Shown here in pieces: positions 43,139 to 54,107 of a stretch of DNA of 64,000 bases. How positions within the stretch are numbered: the stretch's first letter is position 1; each line of letters starts with the position of its first letter. The stretch is taken from contig NZ_CP014839.1 of NCBI RefSeq assembly GCF_001931675.1, forward strand, positions 3,162,001 through 3,226,000, read 5' to 3'. A program made the translations under genes and the position numbers. Source of the DNA: Pandoraea thiooxydans (lineage in GTDB: Bacteria; Pseudomonadota; Gammaproteobacteria; Burkholderiales; Burkholderiaceae). Below the pieces are notes generated by a model. The model ran no database searches, was not told the DNA's origin, and saw nothing but the letters and a program-made list of their open reading frames with translations.

Positions 43139-43544
43139 GCCTGCTCTCCACTGCATTGCTCTCGGCGATCACAAAGGCGATCGCATAATCCTTTTCGTCG
43201 CTTATCGATATCTGAATGCGCACGCCGCGGGCCGCCAGCCAATCGGCGAGTTCACCCGAGGCGATCGCCTGCGGCTGGCCCGACGGCGCGTTCAGGGTTT
43301 GCACTGCGCGCCACGTCATGGGCCATCGCATGCCCAACCCGATGGCTTTTGAAAAAGCCTCCTTGGCGGCGAAGCGTGTCGCCAGGAAGGCCAGGCCGCG
43401 CTGGGCAGAGCGCGCATTACGCGCGTGATATTTGACCAATTCGTCGGGGCCGAGAACACGTTCGGCAAAGCGTCCGCCGGTTCGTTCCATGACGCCGGCG
43501 ACCCGGGATATCTGGATGATGTCCGTGCCGATGCCGTAGATCAT
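43131..43544 (-). CDS. acpS: Holo-[acyl-carrier-protein] synthase
   Basis: 137 residues. [12 protein letters not shown] at the start binds Mg2+ and Co[13 protein letters not shown] is the catalytic motif. It attaches phosphopantetheine to ACP (acpP lies 12 kb upstream in the same block). Overlaps nagZ by 8 bases and follows pdxJ by 28. Confidence 0.97.
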   Translation of the reverse strand: MIYGIGTDIIQISRVAGVMERTGGRFAERVLGPDELVKYHARNARSAQRGLAFLATRFAAKEAFSKAIGLGMRWPMTWRAVQTLNAPSGQPQAIASGELADWLAARGVRIQISISDEKDYAIAFVIAESNAVESRHE

Positions 43545-43572
43545 TGAATCGTCCGTCTGTAGCGATCGCGAA

Positions 43573-44334
43573 TCATGCGGCGCCGAGCCGGCTGGTGACC
43601 ATGATCGCCTTCATTTCCCGCACTGCGTTTTGCCAGCCGGCGAACAGTGCGTGAGCGACGATCGCGTGCCCGATGTTCAGCTCGGCGATGCCGGCAATCG
43701 CGGCAATTCGCTGGACGTTCTGGTAATGCAGTCCATGACCGGCATTGACCTTGAGTCCGAGTGACCCGCCCAGGTCGACGCTGCGCACGATGCGCTCGAA
43801 CTCCTGCTGCTGCAGCCCGGGATCGTGCGCCTCGGCATATCGACCGGTGTGCAGTTCGATGACCGGCGCGCCGGCTTGCGCAGCGGCGCGAATCTGGGCC
43901 TCGTCGGGATCGATGAAAAGGGACACGCGGATCCCGCTTTGCGCCAGTTGCCGGCACGCAGCCTGGATGCGCGACAGTTGCCCGGCCACGTCGAGCCCGC
44001 CTTCGGTGGTAAGTTCCTGGCGCTTTTCCGGCACCAGGCACACGTCATGCGGCGCAATCCGACAGGCGATCGCGAGCATTTCCTCCGTTACCGCACATTC
44101 GAGATTCATGCGGGTATGCAATTGAGGACGCAACGCTTCGACATCGGCATCGCGAATGTGGCGGCGGTCTTCGCGCAAATGCAGGGTGATGGCGTCGGCG
44201 CCGGCCTCTTCCGCTTGCAAGGCTGCTTGAATGGGGTCGGGATACTGGGTGCCCCGCACGTTGCGCAGGGTGGCGACGTGATCGATATTCACGCCGAGAT
44301 CGATGCCTTGAGGGTCGGTGAGGAAATGGCTCAT
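43573..44334 (-). CDS. pdxJ: Pyridoxine 5'-phosphate synthase
   Basis: 253 residues. [24 protein letters not shown] near the N terminus, HLREDRRHI, and GHGLHYQNV near 205 mark the PdxJ TIM barrel. It condenses 1-deoxyxylulose 5-phosphate with 3-amino-2-oxopropyl phosphate. ATG 44334 overlaps the recO stop (ATGA), so it is coupled to recO, as in many proteobacteria. Confidence 0.97.
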   Translation of the reverse strand: MSHFLTDPQGIDLGVNIDHVATLRNVRGTQYPDPIQAALQAEEAGADAITLHLREDRRHIRDADVEALRPQLHTRMNLECAVTEEMLAIACRIAPHDVCLVPEKRQELTTEGGLDVAGQLSRIQAACRQLAQSGIRVSLFIDPDEAQIRAAAQAGAPVIELHTGRYAEAHDPGLQQQEFERIVRSVDLGGSLGLKVNAGHGLHYQNVQRIAAIAGIAELNIGHAIVAHALFAGWQNAVREMKAIMVTSRLGAA

Positions 44335-45149
44335 AGCTTTTGCAGATCGAGGAGGATTTGGCGCGTATTGAGCGGCACGCCTCCGAGATGGTAATTCAGC
44401 AGAAACCGCATCAATAACTTGCTTTGGGCGACGGTTTGCGGCCGCCCGTAATTGTCGGCTTCCATGTCGAGCAAGGTCTGCCCACTGACTACCGGCCACT
44501 CGGCCGGGTCATCCTGACGCGCCGGCCTCACGCCCACTTCCGGATGAAACACATATTGCGCGGCGGGTATCACCGACGCTCGCGTTTGCGTGCAGCGATC
44601 GAAGGCCGCCGCATAGCCGGTCTCGCGCAGCAGAACCCGCTCGAAGATGCGCAGTGTCTGGGCCGCCGGCTCGCCATGCGCGAGGTGATGCAGCGTCTCG
44701 ACGTAGTGATTGAAAAGCAATTCGTGCGGATCTTCGCGCGCACAGAATTTGACCAACAATTCGTTCGCGTAGAAGCCGCTGAGCAGTGCGTCGCCCGATA
44801 GCGGCAGCAGCCCCCCGACCCACTCCGCACGGATGAGCGTGCGTAACTCCGACTTGCCGCTCCAGGACAGCGAGAGCGGCTGAAAGGTCTGCAAAACGCC
44901 ACGCAGCGCCGAATGCGGCCGCTTGGCTCCCTTCGCGACGAGGGCGATACGACCGTGGTCACGCGTCAGGACATCGATGATCAGACTGGTTTCGCGGTAG
45001 GGGTAGCTGTGCAGCACGAAGCCGGGCTGAGCGGTGACGCGCACATTCCTGGTTTGCCGCGTCGCGTGGATGGCTGCGGACAATGCCTCGTCGTGACCAG
45101 CGGGTTCCGAGGTTGCCGCGGACTGCGCCAGCACGTCACTCGTAGCCAT
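44331..45149 (-). CDS. recO: DNA repair protein RecO
   Basis: 272 residues. After a variable leader of about 32 residues the OB fold begins at [20 protein letters not shown]; the helical domain includes [20 protein letters not shown]. It loads RecA on SSB-coated gaps with RecR. ATG at 45149 lies inside the end of era (14-base overlap); upstream frames are shadows of era. The Cys4 zinc motif is not evident, as in other proteobacterial RecO. Confidence 0.93.
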   Translation of the reverse strand: MATSDVLAQSAATSEPAGHDEALSAAIHATRQTRNVRVTAQPGFVLHSYPYRETSLIIDVLTRDHGRIALVAKGAKRPHSALRGVLQTFQPLSLSWSGKSELRTLIRAEWVGGLLPLSGDALLSGFYANELLVKFCAREDPHELLFNHYVETLHHLAHGEPAAQTLRIFERVLLRETGYAAAFDRCTQTRASVIPAAQYVFHPEVGVRPARQDDPAEWPVVSGQTLLDMEADNYGRPQTVAQSKLLMRFLLNYHLGGVPLNTRQILLDLQKL

Positions 45150-46029
45150 ACGCCCGCAGACCTGCTTCGTTGTCTGCCCAGCCACTTTTGATCTTGACCC
45201 ATACCTCGAGATAGACCGGGCCATCGAACAATTTTTCCATATCGACCCGGGCTTCGCTGCTGATCTGCTTGAGCTTTGCGCCCTTGGCGCCAATGATCAT
45301 GGCCTTGTGGCTGTCGCGGTCCACCAGAATGGTGGCGAAGACCCGCCGCAACCGACCCTCCTGCTCGAATTTGTCGATAATGACGGTACTGGTGTACGGT
45401 AGTTCGTCGCCGGTCCAGCGGAATACTTTTTCACGCAATAGTTCGGCCGCAAGGAATCGTTCGCTGCGATCGGTCAGGTCATCTTCGCCGTAGATCGGCT
45501 CGCCTTCCGGCAGATAGGGGCGAATGACTTCGAATAAGCGTGTGATGTCTTCGTGGCGCTTGGCCGACATTGGGACGATGGCGGCGAACTCGCGCTGCTG
45601 CCCCATCATTTCGAGAAACGGCAGCAGTACCGTGCGGTCTTCGATGCGATCCAGCTTGTTGAGAATGAGCAACACCGGCACATTGCCAGGAATCAAATTG
45701 AGTACGCGCTCGTCATCGGCATTGAAATGGCCCGCTTCGATGACGAACAACACCAAATCGATGCTCGATAGCGTCGAAGTGACCGCCCGGTTGAGCGACC
45801 GATTCAATGCCGACGCATGGCGCGTTTGGAATCCCGGGGTATCCACAAAGATGAATTGCGCGGTTTCCGTGGTGCGAATACCGGTGATACGATGCCGCGT
45901 CGTTTGTGCCTTGCGGGAAGTAATACTGATCTTTTGACCGACCAGCGCGTTCATCAACGTCGATTTGCCCACGTTGGGTCGCCCAACGATGGCGACTGTG
46001 CCGCAGCGGAATTTGGCGTCTTCAGTCAT
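45136..46029 (-). CDS. era: GTPase Era
   Basis: 297 residues. G1 GRPNVGKST near residue 16, G3 DTPGF near 64, G4 NKLD near 126, and a C-terminal KH domain with [23 protein letters not shown]. It binds 16S rRNA and guides 30S maturation. Five bases separate it from rnc upstream; the two form the usual rnc-era-recO unit. Confidence 0.97.
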   Translation of the reverse strand: MTEDAKFRCGTVAIVGRPNVGKSTLMNALVGQKISITSRKAQTTRHRITGIRTTETAQFIFVDTPGFQTRHASALNRSLNRAVTSTLSSIDLVLFVIEAGHFNADDERVLNLIPGNVPVLLILNKLDRIEDRTVLLPFLEMMGQQREFAAIVPMSAKRHEDITRLFEVIRPYLPEGEPIYGEDDLTDRSERFLAAELLREKVFRWTGDELPYTSTVIIDKFEQEGRLRRVFATILVDRDSHKAMIIGAKGAKLKQISSEARVDMEKLFDGPVYLEVWVKIKSGWADNEAGLRAYGYE

Positions 46030-46034
46030 CGCGA

Positions 46035-46934
46035 TTACCCTTTCTGCGGTACTGCCGCCTCGCCGCCACGCGACTCCTTGGCGACGTGGCCAGCCGGTTT
46101 CGGCTCGCCTGCGGTCCCTTCGGGTGCCGCACTGCCCGCCGCGCTATCAGCCACCGCGGTGGTGCCCGTATTCGCCTCGGAGGGCTGCGCCGACTTGCTG
46201 GCCGCACGCTTGCGGCTGATCTTGGGCGCCTTATCGCTTTTGCCTTTCAGTAGGTGCGCGTGTCGCTGGACTTCCTCGAGCGCCTTCTTGGCGGCGGCCT
46301 GCTCCGCGGCGCGCCGGCTGGGCCCCGAACCGAATACCTTGATTTCGAGTTTTGGCACCAGGCACTCTACTTCGAATTGTTGATTGTGCGCCGCACCATG
46401 CGTGGCGATCACCGTATATTGAGGCAAGGCGATCTTGTGTCCCTGCAGGTATTCCTGCAGGAGCGTCTTGGCATCCTTGCCGAGCGTTTGCGGGTCGACG
46501 TGTTCCAATATTGGTGTGTACAAGCGCTTGATGACGGCGAACGCCGTATCGAACCCGCCGTCGAGGAAAATCGCGCCCAGAATCGCCTCCAGCGTGTCCG
46601 CCAGGATCGAGGGGCGGCGAAAACCGCCGCTTTTGAGTTCGCCCTCGCCCAGGCGCAGGAAGTCGCTGATACCGAGGGTTTGGGCAATTTCGTACAAGGA
46701 CTGCTGTTTGACCAGATTGGCCCTCACGCGGGACAGGTCACCCTCGTCGAGCTTGGCATAGCGCTGGAAAAGCACGGTAGCCACCGTGCAATTCAGGACG
46801 GAATCCCCGAGAAACTCGAGCCGCTCGTTGTTGGCGGCGCTATGGCTGCGGTGTGTCAGCGCTCGACACAATAATTCCGCATCGTGAAAACGATACTGGA
46901 GGCGATCTTCCAGCTGATTAAGAGATACAGGCAT
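46035..46934 (-). CDS. rnc: Ribonuclease III
   Basis: 299 residues. Signature [13 protein letters not shown] (residues 36-48), second acidic site in [17 protein letters not shown], and a double-stranded RNA-binding domain to about residue 225. It processes rRNA precursors and double-stranded regulatory RNAs. The last about 70 residues (from [18 protein letters not shown]) are a low-complexity basic then Ala/Gly/Glu-rich tail not found in E. coli RNase III but typical for Burkholderiales; its role is unknown. Confidence 0.97.
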   Translation of the reverse strand: MPVSLNQLEDRLQYRFHDAELLCRALTHRSHSAANNERLEFLGDSVLNCTVATVLFQRYAKLDEGDLSRVRANLVKQQSLYEIAQTLGISDFLRLGEGELKSGGFRRPSILADTLEAILGAIFLDGGFDTAFAVIKRLYTPILEHVDPQTLGKDAKTLLQEYLQGHKIALPQYTVIATHGAAHNQQFEVECLVPKLEIKVFGSGPSRRAAEQAAAKKALEEVQRHAHLLKGKSDKAPKISRKRAASKSAQPSEANTGTTAVADSAAGSAAPEGTAGEPKPAGHVAKESRGGEAAVPQKG

Positions 46935-47069
46935 GGCGGAAGTATAGCGCGGCCGCCCTTGACCAGCGCGAGTATTTGCTCGGAAGGCCGAGGAGCGATT
47001 TGGCGGAAAAACAACCGTCGCGACGGTGTTTCCGCCCCCTCACTCAACACCAGGCGAGTCGTCGAATCT

Positions 47070-47963
47070 TCAGTGAATCATGCCGATCCGCTTGAGATCG
47101 CTGAAATTCATCCAAATGAAGAAGGCCTTGCCGATGATGTTCTTTTCCGGCACGAAACCCCAATAGCGGCTGTCGGCACTGTCGTCGCGGTTGTCGCCCA
47201 TCATGAAGTAGTGGCCGGGCGGCACTTTGCAAACCACACCTTCGCTGTTGTAGGTGCAGTTATTCCGGTATGGGTAGTCGCTGGCGCCAAGGATGAACGG
47301 CGGCACATTCGGGTCGTTGAGAATGCGATGCGTCACGCTGCCGATCGTCTCGTCGTACTGCTTGAAGTATGCGATGCGTTCCTGATCGAAGTAGTCGGGC
47401 AACTGCGTCATCGGCAGCGGCTTGCCGTTGATGATCAGACGCTTGTTTTCGTATGCGACGATATCGCCCGGCACCCCGATGACCCGCTTGATGTAATCCT
47501 CCGATTCATCTTTCGGGTAGCGGAACACCATGACGTCGCCCCGCTGCGGCTCGCCAATGTTGATGATCTTTTTGTTGAGCAACGGCAAACGAATGCCGTA
47601 ATCGAATTTGTTGACCAAAATGAAATCACCGATGTGCAGCGTCGGGATCATCGAGCCGGAAGGAATCTTGAACGGCTCGACCACGAACGATCGCACCAGG
47701 AACACGGCCAGTATCACCGGAAAGAAGCTGGCCGAGTATTCCAGCCACCAGGGCTGACGCAACTTATCGTCGCGCAGCTTGGCCCGGGCGCTGGCCACGG
47801 CATCGGCGTTGGTTGCCGTGCCTGTCGCCAGTTGCTGCTCATCGAACGAGGCGACCGCGGCTTCGGCCGCACGCCGACGGCCCGGTTGAAAAACGAGTTT
47901 GTCGGCTATCCAGGCAAGTCCAGTAACAATGACCAGAACGAAAAGAATCAAGGCGAAATTCAT
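47070..47963 (-). CDS. lepB: Signal peptidase I
   Basis: 297 residues. Membrane segments at residues 3-20 and around 78-98, then catalytic Ser in FKIPSGSMIPTL and general base Lys in RYPKDESEDYIKRVIGVPGD, and box E GDNRDDSADSRYWG. It removes signal peptides from exported proteins at the outer face of the inner membrane. It follows lepA by 15 bases. Confidence 0.97.
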   Translation of the reverse strand: MNFALILFVLVIVTGLAWIADKLVFQPGRRRAAEAAVASFDEQQLATGTATNADAVASARAKLRDDKLRQPWWLEYSASFFPVILAVFLVRSFVVEPFKIPSGSMIPTLHIGDFILVNKFDYGIRLPLLNKKIINIGEPQRGDVMVFRYPKDESEDYIKRVIGVPGDIVAYENKRLIINGKPLPMTQLPDYFDQERIAYFKQYDETIGSVTHRILNDPNVPPFILGASDYPYRNNCTYNSEGVVCKVPPGHYFMMGDNRDDSADSRYWGFVPEKNIIGKAFFIWMNFSDLKRIGMIH

Positions 47964-47978
47964 GGATTATCCCGAGGT

Positions 47979-49772
47979 TTATTTGTCTTGGACTTGCAAG
48001 ATGGCCAGGAAGGCTTCTTGAGGAATTTCGACGCTGCCCACCTGTTTCATGCGTTTCTTGCCAGCCTTTTGCTTTTCGAGCAGCTTCTTTTTGCGGGTAA
48101 TGTCGCCGCCGTAACACTTTGCCAGCACGTTTTTGCGTAACGCCTTGATGTTTTCGCGCGCGATGATATGCGCCCCGATAGCAGCCTGGATCGCCACGTC
48201 GTACATCTGGCGGGGGATGATTTCGCGCATTTTCGCGGCGACTTCGCGACCACGATGCTGACTGGCCGAGCGATGCACGATGATCGACAGCGCATCGACT
48301 TTCTCCCCGTTGATCAGCATGTCGACCTTGACCACATCCGCGGCTCGGTACTCCTTGAATTCGTAATCCATCGAGGCATAGCCTCGCGACACCGATTTCA
48401 GGCGATCGAAGAAATCCAGCACGATTTCGGCCATCGGGATTTCGTAGGTCAACTGAACCTGCCGACCGTGGTACGACATGTTGATCTGCACACCGCGCTT
48501 TTGCGTGCACAGTGTGATCACAGACCCAACGTACTCCTGCGGCATATAGAGATTGACCGTGACGATCGGTTCCCGGATTTCCTCAATTTTTGACGGATCG
48601 GGCATCTTCGACGGATTCTCGACGATGGTCAGCGTGCCATCGTTCTGCTGAACTTCGTACACGACCGTCGGCGCGGTCGTGATCAGGTCCATGTCGAATT
48701 CGCGCTCGAGCCGCTCCTGCACGATCTCCATGTGCAGGAGCCCCAGAAAGCCGCAGCGGAAACCGAAACCAAGCGCCTGCGATACTTCGGGCTCGTACTG
48801 CAGCGACGCGTCGTTCAACTTGAGTTTCTCGAGCGACTCGCGCAGGGCATCATATTGATTGGCTTCGATCGGGTAAAGACCGGCGAAGACCTGCGGCTTG
48901 ACTTCCTTGAAGCCAGGCAGCGGCGCGGCCGCGGGCTTGAGCGCGTGCGTGACGGTGTCGCCCACCTTGGCAGCCTTGAGCTCCTTGATGCCGGCAATGA
49001 TGAAGCCGACCTGACCTGCCGAGAGCTGCTCGCGCGATTGCGACTTGGGCGTGAATACGCCGACCTGTTCGACCAGATAGCTCGCGCCGCTGGCCATCAT
49101 CTGAATCTTTTCCTTTGGCTTGAGCACACCGTTGACGATGCGCACCAGCATGACGACGCCAACGTAGTTGTCGAACCAGGAATCGATGATCAATGCCTGC
49201 AGGCGCTCGGCAGGGTCTCCCTTGGGCGGCGGCACTTTGGCAATCAACGACTCGAGCACGTCCTCCACGCCCAGGCCGGTCTTGGCGCTGCATCGCACGG
49301 CATCCATCGCATCGATGCCGATCACGTCCTCGATCTCCTGAATGGCGTTGTCGGGGTCGGCCGACGGCAAATCAATTTTGTTCAGGACCGGTACGACCTC
49401 GACGCCCAGTTCGATGGCGGTGTAGCAATTGGCGACTGTCTGCGCCTCCACGCCCTGGCTGGCGTCGACGACCAGCAACGCGCCTTCGCAAGCCGAGAGC
49501 GAGCGGCTGACTTCATACGAGAAGTCGACGTGCCCCGGAGTATCGATGAGATTGAGGTTGTAGAGTTGGCCGTTGCGGGCCCGGTAGCTCAGCGCGGCGG
49601 TCTGCGCCTTGATGGTGATGCCTCGCTCCCGCTCGAGGTCCATCGAATCGAGGACCTGGGATTCCATTTCGCGATCGGACAGACCGCCGCACAGTTGGAT
49701 GATGCGATCCGCCAAGGTCGATTTGCCGTGGTCGATGTGCGCGATGATGGAAAAATTGCGAATGTGGTCCAT
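47979..49772 (-). CDS. lepA: Elongation factor 4 (LepA)
   Basis: 597 residues. [23 protein letters not shown] holds the G1 loop; DTPGHVDF (G3) and NKIDLPSAD (G4) follow. Domains II to V and the LepA-specific C-terminal domain end with [17 protein letters not shown]. It is a translational GTPase that acts on ribosomes after initiation or stalls. ATG 49772 is the canonical start; a longer frame upstream is not conserved. Confidence 0.98.
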   Translation of the reverse strand: MDHIRNFSIIAHIDHGKSTLADRIIQLCGGLSDREMESQVLDSMDLERERGITIKAQTAALSYRARNGQLYNLNLIDTPGHVDFSYEVSRSLSACEGALLVVDASQGVEAQTVANCYTAIELGVEVVPVLNKIDLPSADPDNAIQEIEDVIGIDAMDAVRCSAKTGLGVEDVLESLIAKVPPPKGDPAERLQALIIDSWFDNYVGVVMLVRIVNGVLKPKEKIQMMASGASYLVEQVGVFTPKSQSREQLSAGQVGFIIAGIKELKAAKVGDTVTHALKPAAAPLPGFKEVKPQVFAGLYPIEANQYDALRESLEKLKLNDASLQYEPEVSQALGFGFRCGFLGLLHMEIVQERLEREFDMDLITTAPTVVYEVQQNDGTLTIVENPSKMPDPSKIEEIREPIVTVNLYMPQEYVGSVITLCTQKRGVQINMSYHGRQVQLTYEIPMAEIVLDFFDRLKSVSRGYASMDYEFKEYRAADVVKVDMLINGEKVDALSIIVHRSASQHRGREVAAKMREIIPRQMYDVAIQAAIGAHIIARENIKALRKNVLAKCYGGDITRKKKLLEKQKAGKKRMKQVGSVEIPQEAFLAILQVQDK

Positions 49773-49887
49773 GCGATACAGGAAAGAGGAACGGGATCTG
49801 CCAATCCAAAGCAGCAAGATGCCCTGGCTATCGGCAAACGTCGTATTTTAGCTGAAACCGCTCACGCCCAACGCCGGTCGGGGCGAT

Positions 49888-50166
49888 TTAAGTCTCGGGG
49901 GGAATTCCTGAGGCGGCTGCCAGCGCGGTGCGCACTCGCGGCTCGTCCAGATGATAGTGGCACAACTCGACGTCACCCATCATGAGTACCGGCACCCACT
50001 CGCCGAACCGGTTTTCAAGCTCGGGCGCGCTATCGACATCGACCAGAGTGACCTGGAAATCAAATACTTGCCGCAAAGGCTGCAGGGCATGCAGCATGTT
50101 CTCGCACAAATGGCACCACGACCGGCCATACAACGTCAGCGCAATGGGGCGGCCGGTCGAGGTCAT
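49888..50166 (-). CDS. Glutaredoxin-family (DUF836-like) thioredoxin-fold protein
   Basis: 92 residues. TLYGRSWCHLCENML gives a Cys-x-x-Cys active site at residues 18-21, in the position typical of the small glutaredoxin-like proteins found between mucD and lepA in Burkholderiales. The conserved Pro before the last strands is in WVPVLM. Probably a cytosolic thiol-disulfide exchanger. Eight bases from the mucD stop. Confidence 0.88.
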   Translation of the reverse strand: MTSTGRPIALTLYGRSWCHLCENMLHALQPLRQVFDFQVTLVDVDSAPELENRFGEWVPVLMMGDVELCHYHLDEPRVRTALAAASGIPPET

Positions 50167-50174
50167 TGAATAAG

Positions 50175-51725
50175 CTATTTCTTGGCAGCGCTCGGCCGCA
50201 GCGGAATGAATTGCGTCGCATCGCCGCGGCGCACTAGAACAGCAACGAGTTTCTTGCTGTCCAATCCCTGCACCAATGCCGCAAATTGCTTGGCATTGAC
50301 AATGTCGGTGTCACCGATACGCAAAATGATGTCGCCCTGCTGTATGCCAGCGCCGGCAGCCGGCCCGGTGGCGAGTTCGACCATCACGCCGTTCCTGACC
50401 TTGAGATCCTTGCGCTGCGCGTCGGTCAGGTCGGAGACCACCAGGCCCAGTTTGTTCGGGGCGGCCTGGTCAGGCGGGGTAGCGCTATTGTCCGCCTTCG
50501 TGGTTTTGTCCGGGGCCATTTCGGCCACCACCACGTGTAATTCGCGTACCGCCCCCTTGCGCCATACTGAGAGCGTCGCTCGCGTGCCTGGCTTGGTCTC
50601 ACCTACCAGACGCGGCAAATCGGTGGCGTGATCGACTGATTGTCCGTTGAATTTGAGAATGATGTCGCCACCCAGCAAGCCGGCCTTATCCGCCGGGCCG
50701 CCCGGCTCAACTGTACGCACCAACGCGCCCTGGGGTTTGGGCAATCCAAGCGACTCGGCAACGTCTTGCGTCACTTCGCTGATCGCCACACCGATGCGCC
50801 CTCGGATCACCCGGCCGGTTTTTTTCAGTTGATCGGCAACCCGCATGACCTCGTCGATCGGGATGGCGAACGAAATCCCCATGAAACCGCCCGTTTGGCT
50901 GTAAATCATCGAGTTGATGCCGATGACTTCGCCTCGCATATTCAGCAGCGGCCCGCCCGAGTTGCCAGGATTGACAGCGACGTCGGTCTGGATGAACGGC
51001 AAGTAATCGCCGGTATCGCGCCCCTTGGCGCTCACGATGCCCGCAGTCACCGTATTATCGAGACCGAATGGCGAACCGATGGCGACGACCCACTCGCCGA
51101 CCTTGAGCTTGTTCGAGTCTCCCAGTGCGACGACCGGCAAATTGCTTGCGTTGATCTTCACCAGGGCGACGTCAGTCCGCTTGTCCAGTCCGATCAATCG
51201 CGCCTTGAATTCCCGCTTGTCGGTCAATGTGACGTAAATGCTATCGGCGCCATCGACCACGTGGGCATTGGTCATGATGTAACCGTCCGGCGTGATGATG
51301 AAGCCTGACCCGACTCCACTGTTTTGCTCTTCGTCCTGAGGCGCGGGTTGCTTGTTATTGGGCGTTTTGCCGCTACGCGGCCCTTGCGGCAAAGGGATGC
51401 CGAAGAAACGTCGGAACAGCTCCGCCATTGCGTCGTCGTTCATCCCCGGAATGCTGCCGCGCTGTATGCGTACTTTTTCCGTCGTTCTGATATTGACGAC
51501 CGCGGGTCCGACCTTAGCCACCAACTGCGTGAAGTCAGGCAGCGATGAAAATCGTTGCGCTCCGACCGGTGCGCATGCAGCCGCAGGCGCCGAGGCCGCT
51601 GCCGCAGACGATGGGGCAACAGCGGACGAAGCCGCAGCAGTGGAGGCGGGGGACGACGCAGCCGACGACAACGTCGCGACGGCGAGCAGAACGCTCCCTA
51701 GCACATAAAGCGGGAATCTTTTCAT
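50175..51725 (-). CDS. mucD: Periplasmic serine endoprotease, DegP/MucD type
   Basis: 516 residues. Signal peptide MKRFPLYVLGSVLLAVATLSSA. Catalytic triad: His in TNAHVVDGAD, Asp in RTDVALVKI, Ser in GNSGGPLLN. Two PDZ domains follow. It degrades misfolded envelope proteins and dampens the RpoE (AlgU) response; it follows rseB in the rpoE-rseA-rseB-mucD operon. Start uncertain: ATG 51725 used, ATG 51731 also possible. A long Ala/Ser-rich linker (about residues 23-45) follows the signal. Confidence 0.94.
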   Translation of the reverse strand: MKRFPLYVLGSVLLAVATLSSAASSPASTAAASSAVAPSSAAAASAPAAACAPVGAQRFSSLPDFTQLVAKVGPAVVNIRTTEKVRIQRGSIPGMNDDAMAELFRRFFGIPLPQGPRSGKTPNNKQPAPQDEEQNSGVGSGFIITPDGYIMTNAHVVDGADSIYVTLTDKREFKARLIGLDKRTDVALVKINASNLPVVALGDSNKLKVGEWVVAIGSPFGLDNTVTAGIVSAKGRDTGDYLPFIQTDVAVNPGNSGGPLLNMRGEVIGINSMIYSQTGGFMGISFAIPIDEVMRVADQLKKTGRVIRGRIGVAISEVTQDVAESLGLPKPQGALVRTVEPGGPADKAGLLGGDIILKFNGQSVDHATDLPRLVGETKPGTRATLSVWRKGAVRELHVVVAEMAPDKTTKADNSATPPDQAAPNKLGLVVSDLTDAQRKDLKVRNGVMVELATGPAAGAGIQQGDIILRIGDTDIVNAKQFAALVQGLDSKKLVAVLVRRGDATQFIPLRPSAAKK

Positions 51726-51759
51726 AAACATCAAGTACCGGAATATAAAGGGACGATCT

Positions 51760-52812
51760 TTATTTGACGGGTTTATATTCTATGCTAGCGGCAAATCGCT
51801 GCAAGGTGGCCTGAGGAACTTCCCCTAGGAGCGTCAACCAGAAATTATCATACTTTTTGATCAGAATATTGGTCGCGCCCGTGCTACCGTGTCCTTCCTT
51901 GCGCTCCCGCGTCGCCGGCTCGATAAAGACCGACAGGCCCGACATGCCGTCGGAGTAGACGGCCTGCAATACCTCTATCGGACCGCTGCCAGGGTTGGTA
52001 TTCATGACTCGTCGCACCTCCCGGATCTCTTTGAACCCAGGCACATTCGCTTTGATCGACCACCCTGTGTCCGCCAGATGTACGGTTTGAATATGCGGCT
52101 TGACGATCCGCCACCCACGGACGTCGTGGATTTCAGCCATGATCCGATTTTTTTGGCTGGGTACACCGATACTCACCTGCGAGAAGGAGGCCTGCTCCAG
52201 CACATGCCCCTTCGCATCGACCGTCTGAGCCCGCAACAGCAGCCCAGAGCGCTCATCCGCCCAGAGTCGATAACCGAATCGGTACGCGTCCCTGGGCACG
52301 AGATCGATCACGACACAATTGAACCCCGCAACCCGCTCAGGCGCCAGAAGCTTCGGTTCGTAGAAATTCAGAACGTCGTGCTCGCCCGCGGCGAGCAAGG
52401 CGGGAAACGAGTCCTTGTTCTCCCGCTTCTCGATAAAGATGATCTTGTGCTCGGGAATGAAGCTGTAAACGTCTTCGTCGTGCCTCAGAATCTTGCGCGG
52501 TTGACCATCCAGCGTCTCGAGTTGCTCGTATTCATGCCCGCGATCGGCAAAATGGCTAATCCGCGACGAGCGGATGAAGCTGCCTCGCTGATACACGAAT
52601 GTACCGACGTAGTTCTGGGTCTGTGCGGCCCGGTGGATTTTGGTCAACCATGCGTTGACTTCGCGGCGCGCGATCAACGGGTCGGTACTTGATGGAGTGA
52701 CGGGTGTACTGGCCCAGGTTCGAGCCTGAACTAACATCACCAGAAGGAAGAGGCCTACGAAAACGCGCCCCAGGGCGGCGCGAGAGGAACGCTCAGTATT
52801 CAAGTACCGCAT
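51760..52812 (-). CDS. rseB: Sigma-E regulatory protein RseB (MucB)
   Basis: 350 residues with an N-terminal signal anchor (FVGLFLLVMLVQA) and the MucB/RseB two-domain lipid-binding fold (NYVGTFVYQRG and LETLDGQPRKILR). In the periplasm it binds RseA and shields it from DegS cleavage; mislocalised lipopolysaccharide releases it. Its ATG directly follows the rseA stop (TAAATG), so it is coupled. Confidence 0.95.
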   Translation of the reverse strand: MRYLNTERSSRAALGRVFVGLFLLVMLVQARTWASTPVTPSSTDPLIARREVNAWLTKIHRAAQTQNYVGTFVYQRGSFIRSSRISHFADRGHEYEQLETLDGQPRKILRHDEDVYSFIPEHKIIFIEKRENKDSFPALLAAGEHDVLNFYEPKLLAPERVAGFNCVVIDLVPRDAYRFGYRLWADERSGLLLRAQTVDAKGHVLEQASFSQVSIGVPSQKNRIMAEIHDVRGWRIVKPHIQTVHLADTGWSIKANVPGFKEIREVRRVMNTNPGSGPIEVLQAVYSDGMSGLSVFIEPATRERKEGHGSTGATNILIKKYDNFWLTLLGEVPQATLQRFAASIEYKPVK

Positions 52813-53439
52813 TTATTGGTCCGCTTGGGCCGAAGCTCGGACATAAGGCGACACCCCCTGTCCGACTAAATATGGCGCGTATTGCTGATGCGCAGCGAGA
52901 TATTGGTCCAGTCGGGCATCGCGAATCACGATGAGGTCGCTGGTTTTGTCGTTCACTGCAGGTCCGCCGGCAGAGACTTGCCGTATCGGCGAGGAGGTGG
53001 GCGCCGAATTCTGCGCCACGATGGCAACTGCCCCGCCACCATTGGCAGGCGCCTGAATACGAGGAATAATTACCCAACTCAGCATTGCCACTGCGGCCAT
53101 CGCCGCAGCGGTCGGCAGTACACGGCGCACTCGCAAAAACCCGTTGTGGCGTGCGGAGCCGCCCCGCGCTTCAAGGGCCGCCGGCGCCAACAGATGCGGC
53201 TCGGTTGCCAATCGCGCAGAGAAATTCGCGAGAAAAGCCGATTCCGAGTGAGTTTCAACCAATTCGTCGGAGCGCAGCGCATCCCCAATCAAGTGATACG
53301 CTGACCAGATTTGCCGCTCGGACTCGGCTCCGAGGCTGTTGAGCCACATCGCCTCGGTCGCATCGAATTCGCTGTCGATCAACACCGAAATCTGCTCGGC
53401 CGACAGCCCCCGCTGCGTTTTTACCGTAGCTGATTCCAT
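52813..53439 (-). CDS. rseA: Anti-sigma-E factor RseA (MucA)
   Basis: 208 residues. The cytosolic N terminus includes SAEQISVLIDSEFDATEAMWL and WSAYHLIGDALRSD, the sigma-binding RseA domain; one membrane segment at about residues 110-128 (LPTAAAMAAVAMLSWVI); then a periplasmic tail for RseB. It sequesters RpoE until proteolysis. Good ribosome-binding site GGGGGAT before ATG 53439; 37 bases after rpoE. Confidence 0.93.
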   Translation of the reverse strand: MESATVKTQRGLSAEQISVLIDSEFDATEAMWLNSLGAESERQIWSAYHLIGDALRSDELVETHSESAFLANFSARLATEPHLLAPAALEARGGSARHNGFLRVRRVLPTAAAMAAVAMLSWVIIPRIQAPANGGGAVAIVAQNSAPTSSPIRQVSAGGPAVNDKTSDLIVIRDARLDQYLAAHQQYAPYLVGQGVSPYVRASAQADQ

Positions 53440-53476
53440 GATATCCCCCAACAAAAGCTTACGATCGCACGCGCCA

Positions 53477-54076
53477 TTACCAGCGCTTGCCATCTGGTGT
53501 ATCCAGCAACGGCTTGAGCCGGCTGGCGATTGCCTCACGCGCCCTGAAAATTCTTGACCGGACCGTCCCGATCGGGCACCCCATTGCTTCCGCTATTTCC
53601 TCATAACTCAACCCTTCGATCTCACGAAGGGTAATCGCAGTTCGCAACTCATTGGGCAAGGCTTCCATCGCCGAATTCACCGTTTGGGCAATCTGCTTGC
53701 TGATCAACATGGATTCCGGCGTATTGATATCCCTTAGTTGTTCGGCCTCTGCAAAAGTTTCAGCCTCTTCTGCATCCGCCTCGGTGGATGTCGGGGCACG
53801 CCGGCCCTGGGTCGCCAAGTGGTTTTTGGCTGTGTTGATCGCGATCCGATACAACCAGGTGTAGAAGGCCGAATCGCCGCGGAATTGAGGCAAAGCTCTG
53901 TATGCCTTGATAAAGGCCTCTTGCGCCACGTCCTCGACCTCGGCGGAGTCTCGCACGAGGCGCGATACCAGCCGGATGATCTTGCGGTGATATTTGACGA
54001 CCAGCAGCTCAAAAGCGCTTTTGTCGCCTTTTTGCACGCGCTCCACAAGGGCTTGGTCGATATCTCTTTCACTCAC
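53477..54076 (-). CDS. rpoE: RNA polymerase sigma-E factor (RpoE/AlgU)
   Basis: 199 residues, ECF sigma. Region 2 has DVAQEAFIKAYRALPQFRG and YTWLYRIAINTAKN; region 4 has LREIEGLSYEEIAEAMGCPIGTVRSRIFRARE. It directs envelope-stress transcription and is held by RseA. Start codon is GTG (54076). The gene heads the rpoE-rseA-rseB-mucD unit. Confidence 0.97.
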   Translation of the reverse strand: MSERDIDQALVERVQKGDKSAFELLVVKYHRKIIRLVSRLVRDSAEVEDVAQEAFIKAYRALPQFRGDSAFYTWLYRIAINTAKNHLATQGRRAPTSTEADAEEAETFAEAEQLRDINTPESMLISKQIAQTVNSAMEALPNELRTAITLREIEGLSYEEIAEAMGCPIGTVRSRIFRAREAIASRLKPLLDTPDGKRW

Positions 54077-54107
54077 CTGGAATCCGTCGTTCTTAAATCT
54101 ATTTGGT

